From: Nyssa sinensis
Taxonomy: Eukaryota; Streptophyta; Magnoliopsida; Cornales; Nyssaceae
Length of the DNA: 64,000 bases
NCBI GenBank assembly: GCA_008638375.1
Contig: CM018052.1
Coordinates: 33,992,226 to 34,056,225 of the forward strand
Reading direction: 5' to 3'
Shown here in pieces: positions 60,384 to 64,000 of this stretch. Numbering within the stretch: position 1 is the stretch's first letter; each line of letters starts with the position of its first letter. The notes beneath the pieces were generated by a model. The model searched no databases. It was not told the origin of the DNA and worked only from the letters and a program-made list of their open reading frames with translations. A program made the translations under genes and the position numbers.

Positions 60384-60984
60384 TAGGCCAGCCAAACATT
60401 GCCCCTACTTGTCCCCATCTCATCCCACTTGAGGTGTGATGTTGCCATAACATGAGTGATGTTGCCATAACAAATGGATGTGTGTTCCCCTCAATAGAAT
60501 TACTTTGGTGCACAACTTCCTAATTGAAATAGTGTTTCCATACATCTATATATACATTTCTAAATAAAGATATATATATATATATATATATATATCATAT
60601 GTGTGTGATGTTCTCAATAATTTTAATAATATAATAACTTTCACATAAATTACACAAAATACTAAAATTATAAAAAAATTTACAACTGTAATAGATTCAT
60701 GAAACATTTTTCTTATCAATTTGTAATGGATTCATGAAACATTTTTTCTATCAAAATCATTTTACACAAATTTGCATTTGTAAAAATAAAATAAAAAAAC
60801 CATCCCACAAGACATAAGTACACATGAGAATTCAAACTTAAGATTTACATTTTTCTATATAATTGCTACAGCGAAGTGAATGATATAGTTGATTAATTCA
60901 TCTTTTCCAACTTTATAATTTATAAACAACTGCATTATTATAAATCGTAATCATATCAAAACAATCACATTATTGCATGTTGTA

Positions 60985-61018
<34 letters not shown>

Positions 61019-61071
61019 TAGAGATTCCCATTAGTATTAGGGATCATATGACAAGTAACACTCGAACTAAA

Positions 61072-61310
61072 CTAATGATCATTAAATTCCCACTTGTGAG
61101 AATCTTGTCCTTCCAGAACCCCCAAAAGGTATTCCATCATCTTTGACAGCAATGCCACGTTTGGATTGCTTCGATTGACAAATATCAGTTGCTCAAGCTC
61201 ATCCATTGAAAATGCTCACTGGACAACCGTAGTCAATATATTCCTCATCTAAATGAACAAGGTCCTCACACTTGTGATATATAATCGGCAGTATAATCTT
61301 TTTAAGACTA
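61072..61310 (-). pseudogene. Possible protein-coding remnant of unknown family
   Basis: On the minus strand an open frame at 61206-61072 reads MDELEQLIFVNRSNPNVALL through to WEFNDH and a TAG. Just upstream, in another frame, is HKCEDLVHLDEEYIDYGCPV then SIFN. Codon composition looks protein-like in both, and the two join if one base is shifted. I do not recognise the family. It could be a frameshifted exon of a decayed gene or a chance frame. Confidence 0.28.
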
Positions 61311-61366
61311 AGGTTCTAATGATATTATATTGTCGTCACTGTAACCCCTGTCAACTTCATGGGTTG

Positions 61367-61368
<2 letters not shown>

Positions 61369-61403
<35 letters not shown>
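61369..61403. repeat. (AT)n microsatellite
   Basis: Uninterrupted TA repeat of about 35 bases, just upstream of the possible coding remnant on the minus strand. Confidence 0.9.
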
Positions 61404-61407
<4 letters not shown>

Positions 61408-61761
61408 AAACCTCTGGTAGGGAAAAGCGTAGCCTCATATTCATTCGATGTTACATGTAGCTGTCTGTTGAAATGTCACTGTAAATACCAGTTACAATTA
61501 TGACAGTTAACAGAAGTTTTTTTTGTGATAAGACTCAAAGTTGTGGTGGTAGTAGGAGTGGCAACTCCATTTCTTATATATGTTCATTCTTTCATCAATG
61601 TATGTAGCACTAAATGTCTTGTTTGGCCATAAGAAATGAATGAATGATTTGTTTGGCATCTCATCATTTAATCCGAAGTAGTATTACACAAACCTTGGGC
61701 TTCAATTTTTTTTTTCTTTTTCTTAATTTTATATTATTAACTAGGCAAATGTAGAATGTGT

Positions 61762-61763
61762 GC

Positions 61764-61819
<56 letters not shown>
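61762..61819. repeat. Compound (GT)n(GA)n microsatellite
   Basis: A GT repeat with one GC interruption runs into a GA repeat of about 38 bases. Confidence 0.9.
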
Positions 61820-61822
<3 letters not shown>

Positions 61823-63317
61823 ATTTATTAAAAATAAAATAAATTTATTAATATTAAGAATACAGTATTAACATATATATATATATATATATATATAATG
61901 TCATAGATAGATTTTTTTTTGAACTCTCAAATAAGTTATGATAATTTTGTTGGGTCAAAATCAAAAAGTATAATTACAGACATATCATATTGGGATTACA
62001 ATTAGGAATTTTTAGCATTTTTTAACTAAAAATTATGCTAAAGTATTATATTGATAATTTATAATATTAGGAGACTCAAGATTTATTAATTATTAAGTTT
62101 TACTATAATTTTTATTAAGGAAAATATTTTCTTACAAGTATAAAGATTTTACTATAAAAATATGACATGCATAGTATTTACAAGGGTAATGAATATCTTC
62201 CTTAAAAACTATATATCATATCTAATTGAAATTATAATAAAACTCATAACTTTTTTGTTATTAACAAACTTAATATTGCTAATAATGTTTCTATAACATA
62301 TACATAAGTAAATGTATTTTGTATTCTAATAATTAATACTATAACTGAACTTTAAATTTTTTTTATTAGATAATAAAATTTCTAATTATTCACCATATAT
62401 AAAACGAAGTTAGTTACTCAAAAAAGTTATTAATTAATAGAGATTATTAATTTATTGAATATTAATTATTAGACATTGAAAGTATGTTAGTAAAATTAAC
62501 GTATATTATTTTTTAAAAGATTATTAAGTTATTAAATTTTAATTATTAGAGGGTTGATAATATGTTAATAAAATTAACATATACTATGTTTTTTAGTGAA
62601 AAATCAAATTTTTACTTATGTTTTCATAAGAAAAATACTAAAATTTCCTAAAATAAAATTTTTAATACAAAAAATTTATCACAAATTGTTTGTATCTAAA
62701 AGATCTAAAGAATAAATTTTTATTACAAAAATGTATAATTATAAACTTACATCTTAACACTGTTAAAAAATATTATTGATTAGACTAAAATATACCTCAA
62801 GATATATTTTAAAAAAATAGTTGATAAAATAAATTTCTCAATTCCAAAAAAAAAAAATAACAATTGTTATTTATTTAGAAGGCCTAAAAAAGAAATTTCC
62901 ACTTTATAAAAAGTTGTGATTTTTTTGTATTAAAGAAGTTATTTTATATATTTTTAGCATTTTTTTTGAAAATATAATTTAAAAGCTATTTTAATCTAAT
63001 CAGTAATTTTTTTAACGGTGTTAAAATGAAAGTTAACTAACAATTGGACTTTTTTATATTAATTTTTTTTTTTTTTGAGTTTTTTAGATAGAAAAAATGT
63101 ATTATGAACTTTTAGATTAAAAAATTTATGTTAGAAACTTTTTAGTATTTTTCTCAAAAAATTATTTATCTTTTTCCCATACTACAGGAAAAGGAACTAT
63201 ATTTTATCTGCAACCTAGCAAAATACACAAAATTATTCTAGTTGACATGGGTTGATGAGGAAAAAAAAAATGTTCGTTTATGTTAAATACGGTTAACTTT
63301 CATAAAAAGACAAATAT
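61820..63317. other. Very AT-rich spacer, includes an imperfect duplication at 62440-62595
   Basis: No gene is seen. Two adjacent units of about 78 bp share ATTATTAA.TTATT, TTAATTATTAGA, and ATGTTA.TAAAATTAAC. An AT microsatellite lies at 61872-61897. Confidence 0.5.
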
Positions 63318-63389
63318 GTGGCTGTAGTTTAGTGGTAAGAATTCCACGTTGTGGCCGTGGAGACCTGGGCTCGAATCCCAGCAGCCACA
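63318..63389 (+). tRNA. tRNA-His (anticodon GTG)
   Basis: The full cloverleaf can be drawn. The acceptor stem GTGGCTG pairs with CAGCCAC (63382-63388), with discriminator A at 63389. The D arm follows (GTTTAGTGGTAAGAAT). The anticodon stem is CCACG/CGTGG with loop TTGTGGC, anticodon GTG at 63351-63353. The T arm is CTGGG/CCCAG with loop CTCGAAT. There is no intron. Internal promoter boxes A (TAGTTTAGTGG) and B (GGCTCGAATCC) are present. A CAA at 63311-63313, just upstream, fits the usual plant tRNA start region. It is of the nuclear type rather than the organelle type. The 5' extra G of tRNA-His is added after transcription. Confidence 0.98.
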
Positions 63390-63396
63390 TTCCTTC

Positions 63397-63410
63397 TTTT
63401 AAATTTTTTT
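63397..63410 (+). terminator. Pol III terminator T-runs after tRNA-His
   Basis: A T4 run at 63397-63400 and a T7 run ending at 63410 follow the tRNA within 25 bases. Confidence 0.75.
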
Positions 63411-63830
63411 GCCATCAACCATACAATAATAAATTTTTTTGCCATCTCAACCATACAATAAGTTCTTGAGAAGATGATGCTTTAACAGATGCATTGGAAT
63501 CCCTCTTTTTTTTGCCATCAACCATACAATAAGCTCTTGAGAAGATGATGCTTCAACAGATGCATTGGAATCCCTCTTCACATGTTTATTGCAAGTGCTA
63601 ACAAAAGCATATTAGTTAACATTTTTGTCCTCACTCTGTTTATTTAACTTTTTTCTTTCTTTGTAAAGTATTTATTTTTTTCAACTGCAGCTAACCAAAA
63701 GACTAGTCACAATTAACCACTGCTTTAGCATATGGCAGGAGGAGAAGAGAGTGTTTTAACAGATGTATTGAAATCCCTCCTCACACGCTTAGTGCAACCG
63801 CTAACACAAGAAGATTAGTTAACATATCCA
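63401..63830 (+). repeat. Short tandem array downstream of the tRNA
   Basis: Units starting GCCATC..AACCATACAATAA begin at 63411, 63441 and 63514 (periods of 30 and 73 bases). The second and third units continue with CTTGAGAAGATGATGCTT, ACAGATGCATTGGAATCCCT. A more diverged piece of the same order recurs at about 63752-63825. No coding sense is found. Confidence 0.75.
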
Positions 63831-64000
63831 TTGTGAATGCTCTCGCAGCCATAGTTCCTACTTCAATCATGTGATATAAAATAGATTCTCACCATTAACC
63901 CAAAAAAATAATAAATAATTTCTGTTGGAATTTCCATCTTAATCCATTATATAAAAAAATTCTAAATTTAATTTTAAAAGAATTTTGTATCAGTTTCGTA

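Larger units (their letters stand above)
55100..61071. other. AT-rich intergenic spacer with small repeats
   Basis: No gene is recognised. It includes a possible copia-LTR-like piece at about 55200-55350, less AT-rich blocks at 56160-56560, 58130-58370 and 59330-59520 without family features, and AT microsatellites (about 58010-58032, 60568-60595, 60990-61015). The short Met-initiated frames here, for example 58144-58350, lack any recognisable domain. Confidence 0.5.

Overview
The window is nuclear DNA of a flowering plant, most likely a eudicot. It is AT-rich with long (AT)n and (GA)n tracts, has spliceosomal GT-AG introns, carries a plant nuclear tRNA-His, and holds several plant LTR-retrotransposon lineages. 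The species cannot be named from the sequence. I recognise three protein-coding genes, all on the minus strand, and one tRNA gene on the plus strand; retrotransposon debris fills most of the rest.

Layout. 551-8166: a complete seven-exon MATE transporter gene of the Arabidopsis DTX40 group (510 aa). 8167-15200: intergenic DNA with microsatellites, short duplications and a probable solo copia-type LTR. 15200-19150: a LINE reverse-transcriptase relic followed by a decayed Ty3/gypsy pol with its probable 3' LTR. 20054-24892: a miniature retrotransposon (TRIM-like) split by a decayed Ty1/copia element with 171-bp LTRs. 25823-33421: a seven-exon gene for a SPARK-type GPI-anchored protein (At1g61900 family, 463 aa). 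Its 4.4-kb first intron carries more repeats, and three CACGTG boxes lie upstream. 33900-38125: AT-rich spacer.

38126-53163: a Tat-lineage Ty3/gypsy element with LTRs, PBS, decayed gag-pro-RT, a roughly 63-bp tandem array where the rest of RNase H and integrase should be, a spliced-looking antisense ORF, and a PPT. Nested inside its antisense ORF is a 7454-bp Athila-like element (43907-51360) with an exact 5-bp target duplication. Its right end is an inverted, truncated copy of its left LTR instead of a direct 3' LTR. It has lost RT, RNase H and the integrase core, yet keeps one open frame of 1056 codons joining gag and protease to the integrase C-terminus. It also carries an array of nine AAAGCTCGAGCAC-like motifs. 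This nested element is the most unusual object in the window.

54133-54747: an intronless S40-type (DUF584) senescence-regulator gene. 54858-63317: mostly AT-rich spacer with small tandem duplications and one possible pseudogene fragment. 63318-63389: tRNA-His(GTG), followed by a short tandem array.

The three protein genes look functionally independent: a membrane transporter, a cell-surface GPI protein and a nuclear S40 protein. There is no sign of a gene cluster. The main story is layered transposition: Athila-like into Tat, copia into TRIM-like, and several LTR pieces inside an intron of a host gene.
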